Assembly: GCA_036824465.1 (NCBI GenBank) | Contig: DAITAC010000001.1 | Span: 1 to 64,000 of the forward strand | DNA from: JAKOQB01 sp036824465 | Lineage (GTDB): Bacteria > Pseudomonadota > Gammaproteobacteria > Burkholderiales > Burkholderiaceae_F | Reading direction: 5' to 3' | Length of the DNA stretch: 64,000 nt | Part shown: piece by piece, positions 53,920-63,080 of the stretch | Layout of the letters: each line of letters starts with the position of its first letter | Numbering within the stretch: the stretch's first letter is position 1 | Position numbers and translations under genes: made by a program | The notes under the pieces: model-generated | What the model saw: the letters and a program-made list of their open reading frames with translations, nothing else | Databases searched by the model: none | What the model was told of the DNA's origin: nothing

Positions 53920-54449
53920 TGTCGCGTGTCGCCTACGTTCCCAGCGACCTTCAGCAGCCGCAGGACCTGGTCACCGCGATCCGCGCGCGCCGTGGCGGCG
54001 ACTTGCTGAATCTCGATCGCATGCTGCTGCACAGCCCGCCGTTTGCGGCCGGATGGAACGCATTCCTGAAGGCCGTGCGCAGCGATCTCATGCTCGACGT
54101 GCGCCTGCGCGAACTCGCGATGTGCGCTGTTGCCTCACTCAATGGCGCCGACTACGAGTTTCGCCATCATGCGCCCGTATTCGTCAAGGCCGGCGGAACG
54201 CCTGCGCAGGTTGAGGCATTGCGTGATCCGCTGCACGCCGCCGACGACGAGACGCTGTTCGACGCCACGTCACGTGCCGCGCTTCGGCTGACAATCGAGA
54301 TGACGCGCGCGGTTCAAGTCAGCGACTCGACCTTCGCCGCCGTCCGTTCGCATCTGGATGAGCGTTGCACGGTGGAGCTGGTCGGCGTGATCGCGACCTA
54401 CAACATGGTGTCGCGCTTTCTGGTCGCGCTGGGCGTTGAGCCTGATTAG
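53919..54449 (+). CDS. Carboxymuconolactone decarboxylase-family protein
   Basis: A 176-residue helical protein of the CMD/AhpD-like fold. The family region is RELAMCAVASLNGADYEFRHHAPVF. The redox CxxC of AhpD is missing (only one Cys in that helix), so peroxidase activity is doubtful. It overlaps the LON-domain gene's stop by one base and is likely co-translated. The start at 53919 is the first ATG after that overlap. Convergent with the Bug receptor gene. Confidence 0.78.
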   Translation: MSRVAYVPSDLQQPQDLVTAIRARRGGDLLNLDRMLLHSPPFAAGWNAFLKAVRSDLMLDVRLRELAMCAVASLNGADYEFRHHAPVFVKAGGTPAQVEALRDPLHAADDETLFDATSRAALRLTIEMTRAVQVSDSTFAAVRSHLDERCTVELVGVIATYNMVSRFLVALGVEPD

Positions 54450-54451
54450 AG

Positions 54452-55426
54452 TCAATCACCAGCTTTGATCTTGTTGTCGGCGACGACCTTCGCCCAGCGC
54501 GCGATTTCGCGCGCCAGGAAACGGTCGAGCTCTGCCGGACTGCCGCCGTTGATCTCCATGCCCTGACCGCTCAGGCGTTCGGCCACCGCGGGCACCTTCA
54601 GTGCCTTTGTCAACTCGTCATACATGCGCCGCACGATCGCTGGCGGCGTGCCTGCTGGGGCGAAGATTCCCCACCACGCGAGCGCCTCGAATCCCGGAAC
54701 GCCTTGCGCCGTCAGAGGCTGAACGCCGGGCAACTGTGCGTCAGGTTTGCCTGAAGTCACGGCGAGCGCCTTGACCTTGCCACTCTTGACGTGCGGACTG
54801 ACCAGGAACACGGTGCCGATCGCCAGCGGTATCTGGCCGGCGACCGCGTCGTTCATCAGCGGCCCACCGCCGCGGTATGGTACGTGTGTGAGCTCGACCC
54901 CGAGCTGATTGCCGATCTGCGCCATCGCCAGGTGGCCGAGCGACCCAGTGCCGATCGAGCCGAAGGCGATCCCCGGCTTGGCCCTCGCCGCGGCGATCAC
55001 GTCGCGGAAATCCCTGAATGGCTGCGAGACGTGCGCCACGATCGCCATCGGCGATGTGCCGATCAGCATCACCGACGCAAGATCGCGTGTTGTGTTGAAC
55101 GGCAGATTGGGCAGCAGCGACGGATTGACCGCGTGCGTGTCGAATACGACCGCGAACGTATAGCCATCGCCGACGGCGCGGGCAACTTCGGCGGTGCCGA
55201 TCGATCCCGACGCGCCGCCCTTGTTCTCGACCACGAACTGTTGACCGAGTTGAAGAGACAACTGCTGTGACAACACGCGCGCGACCTGATCGACCGAACC
55301 ACCCGGCGGAAAGACCGCAACCATTCGTACCGGTTTGGCTGGCCAGTCCTGCGCACTCGCAGAAGACGCCAGCAGGCAACCCACCAGGATCATCGGTGCG
55401 GCAATCCAGAAACGATCGGATCTCAT
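54452..55426 (-). CDS. Bug-family (TctC) tripartite tricarboxylate-type solute receptor
   Basis: A 324-residue periplasmic binding protein of the Bug family. Signal peptide residues 1-25 (ends SSASAQ), then PAKPVRMVAVFPPGGSVDQVAR and later GTGSLGHLAMAQIG, GVPGFEALAWWGIFAPAGTP. No TctA/TctB permease genes are adjacent, which is common for the many Bug paralogues in Burkholderiales. The ligand is unknown. The start overlaps mutY's stop (ATGA), so the two are coupled. Confidence 0.88.
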   Translation of the reverse strand: MRSDRFWIAAPMILVGCLLASSASAQDWPAKPVRMVAVFPPGGSVDQVARVLSQQLSLQLGQQFVVENKGGASGSIGTAEVARAVGDGYTFAVVFDTHAVNPSLLPNLPFNTTRDLASVMLIGTSPMAIVAHVSQPFRDFRDVIAAARAKPGIAFGSIGTGSLGHLAMAQIGNQLGVELTHVPYRGGGPLMNDAVAGQIPLAIGTVFLVSPHVKSGKVKALAVTSGKPDAQLPGVQPLTAQGVPGFEALAWWGIFAPAGTPPAIVRRMYDELTKALKVPAVAERLSGQGMEINGGSPAELDRFLAREIARWAKVVADNKIKAGD

Positions 55427-56499
55427 GCGCTCTCCTCAAGTGCTTCGATCGGACTTCGCCGCACAACCCGCAAGACGTCACGCAACAGTGCGCGAATCGG
55501 TGTCGGCAATGCCTCCTTGTCGATGTTATCGCGCGCAAGCCATCGCATCTGCGGCTCCATCGCAATCGTCAACGGGCGCTCGAGTTGCGCCAGATGCGGC
55601 GTGATCTGCAGGGCGAAATGCGTGAATGCGTGACGTCTCTGCGGCAGCGGTGCCGCGCAGGCGTCTGGTGCAAGCCGGGCCAAGGCGGCGGCGAGTTGCT
55701 CGAGACGATCGAACTGCGGCAGCGAAAGCAGTCCTCCCCAAATTCCGGCGCCCGGCCGCTGCTCGACCAGTACATCATCGCCGTGAAGGACGAGCAGCAG
55801 ATGCACACTTCGTCGCGGTGTTTCCCTGCGTGGCCTCGCGCTCGGCAACTCATCGACCCGAGCCGTGCGCAAGGCCACGCAGGTCGATTCCACCGGGCAT
55901 TCGACGCAACGCGGATTCGATCGCTTGCAAATCATTGCGCCAAGGTCCATCAACCCTTGCGTGTACGCCGGCATCTGCGTCGCAGCCGGCAGCAAGGCAT
56001 CCGCGTGCGCCCAAAGTTCGCGCTCGATCGCGGCCGTTCCGGGATAGCCGGCCACACCGAACTGACGCGCCATCACGCGTTTGACGTTGCCATCGAGGAT
56101 CGCCGCACGCCCGCCGAAACAAAACGCAGCAATTGCCGCCGCGGTGGAGCGACCGATACCGGGCAATTGCGAAAGCCCCTCGACGCTGCGAGGGAACGCT
56201 CCCCCATGCACGGTGACGACACGCTGCGCGCATGCGTGCAGATTACGGGCGCGTGCGTAGTACCCGAGCCCGGCCCATAGGCGCATCACCTCTTCGACCT
56301 TCGCGCACGCCAATCCCGTGACATCGGGAAAGCGCTCGACAAAGCGCTGGTAGTAGGGCACGACCGTCGTCACCTGCGTCTGCTGCAGCATGATCTCCGA
56401 CAACCAGACGCGATACGGATCGCGCGTGCCCTGCCAGGGCAAATCGCGCCGCCCCATCGCGCGCTGCCACGCAATGATCCGGGCCGCAAAACCGGACAT
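55423..56499 (-). CDS. mutY: A/G-specific adenine glycosylase
   Basis: A 358-residue DNA glycosylase removing adenine opposite 8-oxoguanine. HhH-GPD core with catalytic Glu37 (SEIMLQQTQV), the HhH segment LPGIGRSTAAAI, and the catalytic Asp in ILDGNVKRVM. The 4Fe-4S loop is C-x6-C-x2-C-x5-C (CKRSNPRCVECPVESTC). The C-terminal part is a NUDIX-like 8-oxoG recognition domain. Start overlaps the dynamin-like gene's stop by one base. Confidence 0.96.
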   Translation of the reverse strand: MSGFAARIIAWQRAMGRRDLPWQGTRDPYRVWLSEIMLQQTQVTTVVPYYQRFVERFPDVTGLACAKVEEVMRLWAGLGYYARARNLHACAQRVVTVHGGAFPRSVEGLSQLPGIGRSTAAAIAAFCFGGRAAILDGNVKRVMARQFGVAGYPGTAAIERELWAHADALLPAATQMPAYTQGLMDLGAMICKRSNPRCVECPVESTCVALRTARVDELPSARPRRETPRRSVHLLLVLHGDDVLVEQRPGAGIWGGLLSLPQFDRLEQLAAALARLAPDACAAPLPQRRHAFTHFALQITPHLAQLERPLTIAMEPQMRWLARDNIDKEALPTPIRALLRDVLRVVRRSPIEALEESA

Positions 56500-58511
56500 C
56501 AGATCTCGACGCGCAGGAACGCGGGCTCGTTCGAGTCAAAGTTGCGCGAAACCGTCGCGGCGGCTGGCGCTGGGCCGGCAGGCGGCGATGGCGCAGTCTC
56601 GACAACGTGCCGGACCCGCGCCGCTGTTTGACGCAGAGCTTCGAGTTTGCCCTGCACGTCCTCGAGCGCGGTCTCGAGCTCGCCGATGCGCGAGTCAAGC
56701 GATTCCTGGGCATCGCGAATGCGCTCGACCGATTCTGCGCGGCGCTTCAATTGCGAGCGCTGCTCGCGCACCTGTGCCTCTATCGGCGGCAGCAGTGAAC
56801 GGATCCAGGCCTCAGTGTCGCGTTCCGCAGCCGTGAAGATGTCGCGGGTTCTCGCCACGACCGACTCGAAAAACCGTTCGATCAGCGCCTGCTTGTCGCG
56901 CGTGAACACCACGAACGCATTGAAATGCGACTTGCTCGCGCGCTCGACCTGCTCCAGATCGGTGCGGTACTTGTCGAGTGTGAATGACATCGGTGGCGGC
57001 AGGCTCCAGCCGAGTTCGGATGCAAACTTCTGCTGCACGCCGATCACCATCTTCTCGATCTCGGCAAGCTCGACGCTCGCATCCCGCAGGTGCCCGTTCA
57101 GATCGGTGAAATAGTCCTTGACCGACGAATAGAACTGCGGCGTCAGGCGCACCTTGCGCATGCGCTCGCGCGTCGTCTCCAAGGTTGCTCGCAGTGTCTC
57201 GTGGCCGAGCGGCGTGGTGGCCCGGTCGGACAGACGCGATAGCACAACCCGCGTCGCCACGATCTTGCGCACGTTCGCCTCGAACTCGCGGCTTTCGACC
57301 TGCGCCCGCATTGACATGCGCTCGATCGAACTCTGATTCTTGCCTTGCAGCGCGCGCAGCTCGTACAGCTGCTCGATCACGCCACGTTCGCGCGCGCCCA
57401 GAGCTTGCCGAACCTCCTCAGCAATGCGCTCGACGATCGCCTGAGTCTGAGAGCCGACGATGCGCTGCTTGGCCGGGACCAGGAGTTCGACCAGCGCTGA
57501 TTCGAGCTTCGGCAAGCGGCTTGCCGCCAGCAGGCGATCGTCCTGCATCACCTTGGCCACGAGCCCCTTCTGCGCAGAAACCGGAAAGACGCGCGCGATG
57601 TCCAGATCGAGCGTGCGGCCGACCAGGTGCACCTGGCGCTCGACCTCGCCGTCGATCTCGTGCGCGGTCTTCAGACCGTCCCACAGTCCGTCGATCTTGT
57701 TCAGCACCGCGATGTGGTTTGTCGACGCGCCCGTGTCATGCACCACCTGGCGCCAGACCTCGAGATCACTCTTGGTCACGCCCGTGTCGGCAGCGAGGAC
57801 GAACAGCACGGCGTGCGCGCTCGGCACAAGCGACAGTGTCAGCTCTGGTTCGGCGCCGATCGCGTTCAATCCGGGGGTATCAAGAATTACCAGCCCGCGC
57901 TTGAGCAGCGGATGCGGGAAATTGATTACTGCGTGCCGCCAGCGCGAGATCTCGAGCGTGCCGTCCGCATCGACCACGGTCTTCTGATCCGGATCGGCCG
58001 GATCGTACAGTCCGTAAAGCAGCGCCTCCTGCTCCGACACGCGCACCGTATCCGATACCAGCTTGAACGCTTCGAGCATCCCTTCCGGGGCGTCGATGTC
58101 GACCGGGAATACACGCCACTCGCTGCTTGCCTTCTTGAAGTCCGACATCGTGCCCTGGCGCGCGCGCGTCTCGATCGGCAGCGCACGGATGCAGGGCGGC
58201 AGCGACTCGTCGTACATCAGCTCAGTCGGACACATCGTCGTGCGTCCGGCCGAAGAAGGCAGGATGCGCCGGCCGTAGTCAGCGAAGAAGATCGCGTTGA
58301 TCAGTTCGGACTTGCCGCGCGAGAACTCGGCGACAAATGCGATCACCAGTTTGTCTTCGGCGAGCCGGTCCAGCGCAACGGCAAGGCGGCGCCCCGCGTC
58401 GTGATCAAGTAACTCATTCTGTTCCAGCCAGGCGCGCAGTTGCGCAACACCGCGTGCCAGTGAGTCACGCCATGCGCCGTATTCCTGGAAGCTGCTCGCG
58501 AGTTGGGCCAT
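56499..58511 (-). CDS. Dynamin-like GTPase
   Basis: A 670-residue protein with an N-terminal dynamin-type GTPase domain: P-loop AEFSRGKSEL (residue 61 is Ala where the usual P-loop Gly would be), G2 Thr in GRTTMCPTEL, G3 DTPGLNA, G4 NKID. Long helical segments follow, with strong heptad character near residues 600-640 (RAESVERIRDAQESLDSRIGELETALEDV), then a Pro/Ala linker. No membrane helix is obvious. The role could be membrane remodelling or scaffolding. It lies between mutM and mutY on the same strand, in one file. Confidence 0.85.
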   Translation of the reverse strand: MAQLASSFQEYGAWRDSLARGVAQLRAWLEQNELLDHDAGRRLAVALDRLAEDKLVIAFVAEFSRGKSELINAIFFADYGRRILPSSAGRTTMCPTELMYDESLPPCIRALPIETRARQGTMSDFKKASSEWRVFPVDIDAPEGMLEAFKLVSDTVRVSEQEALLYGLYDPADPDQKTVVDADGTLEISRWRHAVINFPHPLLKRGLVILDTPGLNAIGAEPELTLSLVPSAHAVLFVLAADTGVTKSDLEVWRQVVHDTGASTNHIAVLNKIDGLWDGLKTAHEIDGEVERQVHLVGRTLDLDIARVFPVSAQKGLVAKVMQDDRLLAASRLPKLESALVELLVPAKQRIVGSQTQAIVERIAEEVRQALGARERGVIEQLYELRALQGKNQSSIERMSMRAQVESREFEANVRKIVATRVVLSRLSDRATTPLGHETLRATLETTRERMRKVRLTPQFYSSVKDYFTDLNGHLRDASVELAEIEKMVIGVQQKFASELGWSLPPPMSFTLDKYRTDLEQVERASKSHFNAFVVFTRDKQALIERFFESVVARTRDIFTAAERDTEAWIRSLLPPIEAQVREQRSQLKRRAESVERIRDAQESLDSRIGELETALEDVQGKLEALRQTAARVRHVVETAPSPPAGPAPAAATVSRNFDSNEPAFLRVEI

Positions 58512-58601
58512 CGGGGCAAACGCGCACGGGGCGCTGGGTCGCAGACCAATCTAGCATAGGGATCGTTCTGCGCACCCCATTCGACCGGATGAGTCAGCCG
58601 C

Positions 58602-59450
58602 CTAACGCTGGCCGCCTTTCGTCTGGCAGCGCGGACAGAAATACGTCGCACGCTGACCCTGCACGATGCGTCGAATCGTGGTCTTGCAGACCCGGCACGG
58701 GTGAGCCTCGCGGCCGTAGACGAACGCCTCCAGCATGAAGTAGCCCTCGGTACCGTCGGCGCCGACGAAGTCTCTGATCGTGCTGCCGCCCACTTCGATC
58801 GCCTCCGTCAGAACGGCGCGCACCGCATTGACGAGCCGGACGCAGCGTTCCCGGGACATTCGGTGCGCGGCAAGGCGCGGATCGATGGCGGCGCGAAACA
58901 GACTCTCCGACGCGTAGATGTTCCCAACGCCAACGACGATGTCACCGGACAGCAGGACCTGTTTGATCGCTGCGCGCCGCCCGCGGGTGCCCCGGTAGAC
59001 ATGTTCGGCATCGAAACGCGGATCGAATGGCTCCAATCCCAGGCGCGACAACAGCGGATGGCGTTCGACATCGCCGCTGCGGCTCGGGTGCCACAGGAGG
59101 GCGCCGAATCGGCGCGGGTCGGTCAGCCGGAGCATGCGCGGTTCGCGTTCACCAACGATGATGTCCACATGGTCATGCATGCCGGCCGGCGGTGCGATGC
59201 CAAGATGCACGCGCCATGAACCGGACATGCCCAGATGCGAGATCAGCGTGCCGTGCGCAAATCGCCACAAAAGATACTTGCCACGCCGTTCGAGCCGTTC
59301 GATGCGCTGACCTCTGAGGACAGACGCTAAGCGCGCCGGCACAGGCCAGCGCAGGCGCCGATCGCGCAGCACGACCGCCTGTACCCGCTCGCCCTCGACG
59401 AACGGCGCCAGTGCGCGCCGTGTGACTTCAACTTCAGGCAACTCGGGCAT
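58602..59450 (-). CDS. mutM: Formamidopyrimidine-DNA glycosylase
   Basis: A 282-residue bifunctional glycosylase/lyase removing 8-oxoguanine. The catalytic N terminus is PELPEVEV after Met removal (Pro2, Glu3), with the H2TH region GVGNIYASESLF and the C-terminal zinc finger CRVC...CPRC (16 residues between pairs). Start ATG at 59450. It is upstream of the dynamin-like gene (90-base gap) and mutY, so the oxidative-guanine (GO) repair pair is in one transcription direction. Confidence 0.97.
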   Translation of the reverse strand: MPELPEVEVTRRALAPFVEGERVQAVVLRDRRLRWPVPARLASVLRGQRIERLERRGKYLLWRFAHGTLISHLGMSGSWRVHLGIAPPAGMHDHVDIIVGEREPRMLRLTDPRRFGALLWHPSRSGDVERHPLLSRLGLEPFDPRFDAEHVYRGTRGRRAAIKQVLLSGDIVVGVGNIYASESLFRAAIDPRLAAHRMSRERCVRLVNAVRAVLTEAIEVGGSTIRDFVGADGTEGYFMLEAFVYGREAHPCRVCKTTIRRIVQGQRATYFCPRCQTKGGQR

Positions 59451-59536
59451 CGTCGAGGCGTCTAAGATGACGCGCTTGGCTAACGTACCGCGGCGAAATC
59501 ACTTGCATGCGGTCGCCGTTCACATTGAGTGGATTG

Positions 59537-61378
59537 ATGCGTTCTTTTGCGATGGATCGGGTCTTGCCAACACGGCTGAGCCTGCTGGCGCTCATCGCCG
59601 GCACGATTGTAGGTTGCGCTTCGGTCGCTCAGCCTCCATCGACCGCACAACCGATCACGGCCGACAAAGTCGCCACCACCCCAACTGCGGTCGCCACGGC
59701 TGCGCGGGGAAGCGACGCGCTTCCGGATGTCGATCTGACCGGCCCGCTGCTGTACCAGATCATGGCGGCCGAGGTCGCCCTGCAACGGGGAGAGGCAGGC
59801 TCCGCATTTGCGACCTACATGAATGTCGCGCGCCAGACGCGCGACCCACGCCTGGCGCGGCGCGCGGTTGAGATCGCATTTGGCTCGCGCGCCGGCGCGC
59901 AGGCGCTCGAAGCCGCGCAACTGTGGCAGGAGCTTGCGCCGCGCTCGGTTGAGGCGGCGCAGACGCTGGCCGCGATGCAGATCGCAAATGGTCACTACAA
60001 GGACGCCGCACCGCTGCTGACCGAACAGGTCAGGAACGCGGTCAATCCAGTCGAGGAACTGGCGCGCATACAGCGCACCCTGGCACGCGGACCAGATCGC
60101 GCCGGCGGTTTTATCCTGCTTGAATCGCTCGCGGCGCCGTACCGCGACGATCTGATGCGCGGCGCCGAAGTGCGGTTGATACTTGCCACTGGCGCTCAAG
60201 CGGCCGGGCTTTCGCAGCGCGCCGTGCAGGAGGCGCGCGCCGCGCTGTCGTTGCAGCCCGATTCGGAGCGAGCGACCCTGCTCACTGCTCAGTTACTGGC
60301 CCGGCCAGACGGCAAGGACAGCAGCGAGGGACGCACAGCGGCGCTGGAGCTGCTGCAGACGTTCCTGCAGCGCCGCCCTGATTCGGCCGAAGTGCGGCTT
60401 ACCTATGCGCGCATGCTGATTGCCGACAACAAGTATCCCGCCGCACGACAACAGTTTGCCGACCTCTTGCAGCGCGACGCCGCCAATCTCGACGCGCTGT
60501 ATGCAATGGGGGTGCTCACTCTTGACGACAAACCCCCGCGCACGGCCTCGCGAACTTTTTTCGAGCGCTATCTGAAGGTGCTGGAAACCTCGGCCGGCAA
60601 TCGCGATCCGGATCCGGCCTATATGAACCTCGCGCGCATCGCCGAGGACGAACGCAAATACGACGAAGCATTGAACTGGCTTGAACGCATCGACGATGGC
60701 GAGCAGTACGTGCCCGCGCGGCTGCGACAGGCGCTTGTTCTCGGCAAGATGAAACGCGTCGACGAGGCCCGCAAGCTGCTCGCCGAAACCGCTGCGCAGC
60801 CGTCGCGCAGCGATGAGGAGAGGACGCAGGTCGTGGTTGTCGAAGGCCAGTTGCTGCGTGAAGCCAAGCGCTATCAAGAGTCATTCGACGTGCTCTCGGC
60901 GGCGCTGGCAAAAGCGCCCGACAACACGAGCCTGCTGTACGACGCCGCGATGGCCGCCGAGAAGCTTGATCGGATCGACGTTATGGAAACGCATCTGCGC
61001 CGCATGATGCAGTTGAAACCTGACGATGCGCATGCGTTCAACGCGCTCGGTTATACGTTCGCCGACCGCAGCACGCGATTGCAGGAAGCGCAGGAACTCC
61101 TGGCGCAGGCGCTGAAACTGTCGCCGAATGACGCCTACATCCAGGATTCGATGGGATGGGCGTATTACCGGCTTGGTGACCTGCCCAAGGCGCGCGAATA
61201 TCTCGAGCGCGCATGGCAAAGCCGGCCTGAGGCCGAAGTCGGCGCGCATCTGGGCGAAGTGTTGTGGCAGATGGGCGAGCGCGATGCAGCGCGCCGTATC
61301 TGGCGCGAATCGACGGCCACCGAACCAGACAACGAATCGCTGCGCGCAACGCTGGTTCGGCTCAAAGTGAGGTTGTAA
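59537..61378 (+). CDS. Tetratricopeptide-repeat lipoprotein
   Basis: A roughly 613-residue envelope protein. A lipoprotein signal ends in a lipobox (IVGCAS) about 30 residues in, so it is probably anchored to a membrane. Helical TPR-like pairs run from about residue 80 to the end; the clearest TPRs are near the C terminus (NALGYTFADRSTRLQEAQELLAQALKLSPND and the next repeat). The exact start is uncertain (ATGs at 59507, 59537 and 59552). It precedes lolB by 12 bases and may assist outer-membrane lipoprotein or LPS assembly, by analogy with other TPR lipoproteins. Confidence 0.83.
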   Translation: MRSFAMDRVLPTRLSLLALIAGTIVGCASVAQPPSTAQPITADKVATTPTAVATAARGSDALPDVDLTGPLLYQIMAAEVALQRGEAGSAFATYMNVARQTRDPRLARRAVEIAFGSRAGAQALEAAQLWQELAPRSVEAAQTLAAMQIANGHYKDAAPLLTEQVRNAVNPVEELARIQRTLARGPDRAGGFILLESLAAPYRDDLMRGAEVRLILATGAQAAGLSQRAVQEARAALSLQPDSERATLLTAQLLARPDGKDSSEGRTAALELLQTFLQRRPDSAEVRLTYARMLIADNKYPAARQQFADLLQRDAANLDALYAMGVLTLDDKPPRTASRTFFERYLKVLETSAGNRDPDPAYMNLARIAEDERKYDEALNWLERIDDGEQYVPARLRQALVLGKMKRVDEARKLLAETAAQPSRSDEERTQVVVVEGQLLREAKRYQESFDVLSAALAKAPDNTSLLYDAAMAAEKLDRIDVMETHLRRMMQLKPDDAHAFNALGYTFADRSTRLQEAQELLAQALKLSPNDAYIQDSMGWAYYRLGDLPKAREYLERAWQSRPEAEVGAHLGEVLWQMGERDAARRIWRESTATEPDNESLRATLVRLKVRL

Positions 61379-61389
61379 GGCCTGCGACG

Positions 61390-61953
61390 ATGGTCCGAAT
61401 TGCAGTCCAGGCGCTTGTCGTCGTGTTGCTCGCTGCGTGCACGACGCTTGCGCCGCCACGCGAGGCCGAACGTGTCCATCAGGGGCGCTTCGCGGTCACC
61501 GCCTCGTGGCCCGACCGGACCGAGAACACCAGCGGCCGCTTTTCGCTGTCGGTGCACGGCGACGGGTTGACACTGGATCTCGCTTCTCCGCTCGGAAACA
61601 CACTGGCGCGTATCGATACTGATGCAAACGGCGCGCGGATGACGGCGCCGGCGGCAAACGGCTCAATGCAGCAACTCCAGGGTCCGAGCGCCGATGCACT
61701 CGCCGAGCAGGTACTTGGCTGGTCGCTTCCCGTCTCCGGCATCGGCGACTGGATTATTGGCCGGCCCGTGCCGGCACGGCCTTATCGATCGATGCCAGAC
61801 AGCACCACGATCGAGCAGGACGGCTGGATGATTCGCGTGCTCGATCGTTTTGAGGGCAATGGCGTGCCGCGGCGGCTGACCTTTGAGCGTGCCGCGGCGG
61901 CACCGTCACCCGCGGTCACCGTGCGACTGGTGCTGGACGATCCGACCTCGTAG
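61390..61953 (+). CDS. lolB: Outer-membrane lipoprotein receptor LolB
   Basis: A 187-residue outer-membrane lipoprotein that takes lipoproteins from LolA and inserts them into the outer membrane. Lipobox LAAC with Cys17, then the beta-rich fold (HQGRFAVTASWPDRTENTSGRFSLSV, DLASPLGNTLARI, WSLPVSGIGDWIIGRP). The position directly before ispE is the conserved one. Start ATG at 61390 was chosen since it begins at the signal; longer upstream frames overlap the TPR gene. Confidence 0.9.
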   Translation: MVRIAVQALVVVLLAACTTLAPPREAERVHQGRFAVTASWPDRTENTSGRFSLSVHGDGLTLDLASPLGNTLARIDTDANGARMTAPAANGSMQQLQGPSADALAEQVLGWSLPVSGIGDWIIGRPVPARPYRSMPDSTTIEQDGWMIRVLDRFEGNGVPRRLTFERAAAAPSPAVTVRLVLDDPTS

Positions 61954-61959
61954 CGCGCG

Positions 61960-62817
61960 ATGACACGCCTGTTCCTCGGCCTGCCCGCACCGGCGAAGCT
62001 CAATCTGTTTCTGCACGTCCTTGGGCGACGCGCTGATGGTTATCACGAACTGCAGAGCGTGTTCGTGCCGATCGATCTGGCCGACACACTGGACTTCGAA
62101 CTGCGCGACGACGGCGCGATCGAGCGCAACGGCGATGTCGTTGGTAATCCCGATAATGACCTTCCTGTTCGCGCGGCCCAACTGCTGCAGGCCGAGTCGG
62201 CAACATCGTTGGGCGTGTCGATCAATGTCGAAAAGCGCATTCCGCCCGGCAGCGGCATGGGTGGCGGCAGTTCAGACGCGGCGACGACGCTGATCGCACT
62301 GAATCGACTGTGGCGACTCGCGTGGCCGCGTGCGAAACTGTCGGCACTCGGGCAACGACTCGGCGCCGATGTGCCGTTCTTTCTTGGCCCGGGGCCCGCG
62401 TTCGTGGAGGGCATCGGTGAGCGACTCACACCGCTTGGTTTCGAGCCTGCGTGGTTTGCCGTCGTGAAGCCGCAAGTGGCTGTCGCGACAGCGGAAATTT
62501 TCGCTGACCCCGGTTTGACCCGAAACTCGAAAGCCACGATAATTTCCGCCTTTTCCGCGGGGCTGAAGCAGTTTCCACGCGCACTTTTCGGCGCCAACGA
62601 TCTTGAAGCGGTCGTACGGCGCCGGGTTCCTGAAGTCGATGCTGTCCTGGCGCTGCTGTCGCGTCATGGTCCGGCGCGAATGACGGGCTCCGGTTCAGCG
62701 GTGTTCGTTGCCGTCGCAACTGAAGCTGAGGCGCGTGCTGCAATCGCGCAGTTGCCGGATGGATGGGCGGGTTGGGCCGTCAGGAGTTTGGAGCAGCATC
62801 CGCTCGCGGAGTGGTGA
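61960..62817 (+). CDS. ispE: 4-diphosphocytidyl-2-C-methyl-D-erythritol kinase
   Basis: A 285-residue GHMP kinase of the non-mevalonate isoprenoid pathway. The N-terminal PAPAKLNLFLHVLGRRADGYHEL, the ATP loop PPGSGMGGGSSDAA and the C-terminal ARMTGSGSAVF are the three GHMP motifs. It starts six bases after lolB. The stop lies in the first inverted repeat of the palindrome array that follows. Confidence 0.97.
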   Translation: MTRLFLGLPAPAKLNLFLHVLGRRADGYHELQSVFVPIDLADTLDFELRDDGAIERNGDVVGNPDNDLPVRAAQLLQAESATSLGVSINVEKRIPPGSGMGGGSSDAATTLIALNRLWRLAWPRAKLSALGQRLGADVPFFLGPGPAFVEGIGERLTPLGFEPAWFAVVKPQVAVATAEIFADPGLTRNSKATIISAFSAGLKQFPRALFGANDLEAVVRRRVPEVDAVLALLSRHGPARMTGSGSAVFVAVATEAEARAAIAQLPDGWAGWAVRSLEQHPLAEW

Positions 62818-62896
62818 TCCGCGGAGTTTTGGATCACCGGTTCGTGATGCGATCACCGGTTGGTGATTGGATCACGAAACAGTGATGAGATCACCG
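62813..62896. repeat. Tandem 19-bp palindrome array
   Basis: Three full and one partial 19-bp units (62831-62849, 62850-62868, 62869-62887, 62888-62896), each with ATCAC-N6-GTGAT arms. Unit junctions also read GTGAT-N3-ATCAC, so the array is palindromic at two scales. A further eight-base inverted repeat GGTGATCC/GGATCACC (62813-62820, 62830-62837) links ispE's stop to the first unit. Five GATC sites occur in about 75 bases. The N6 loops vary (CGGTTC, CGGTTG, GAAACA), while the arms are identical. It lies 18 bases upstream of tRNA-Gln. Confidence 0.9.
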
Positions 62897-62914
62897 GCAG
62901 CGCAGGTTTCGCGC

Positions 62915-62991
62915 TGGGGAGTCGCCAAGTTGGTTAAGGCAGCGGATTTTGATTCCGCCATTCGAGGGTTCGAATCCTTCCTCCCCAGCCA
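62915..62991 (+). tRNA. tRNA-Gln (anticodon TTG)
   Basis: A 77-base cloverleaf including an encoded CCA. The acceptor stem pairs TGGGGAG (62915-62921) with CTCCCCA (62981-62987); the discriminator is G62988. The anticodon stem GCGGA/TCCGC encloses loop TTTTGAT with anticodon TTG at 62949-62951. The T arm contains GGTTCGAATCC. The ispE-tRNA-Gln-prs order is typical of betaproteobacteria and other proteobacteria. Confidence 0.97.
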
Positions 62992-63080
62992 TTTTCAGTT
63001 CGCCGCGACATGCGAATCCGCGTGCCGGCAGTTTGATCGGGCTCGGCTGAGCTGATTGACCGGGTGAGAGGGCGGCTTTG

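Noticed and set aside
62831..62896. CRISPR array
   Set aside because: Units are 19 bases, directly adjacent and without spacers; no cas genes are seen.
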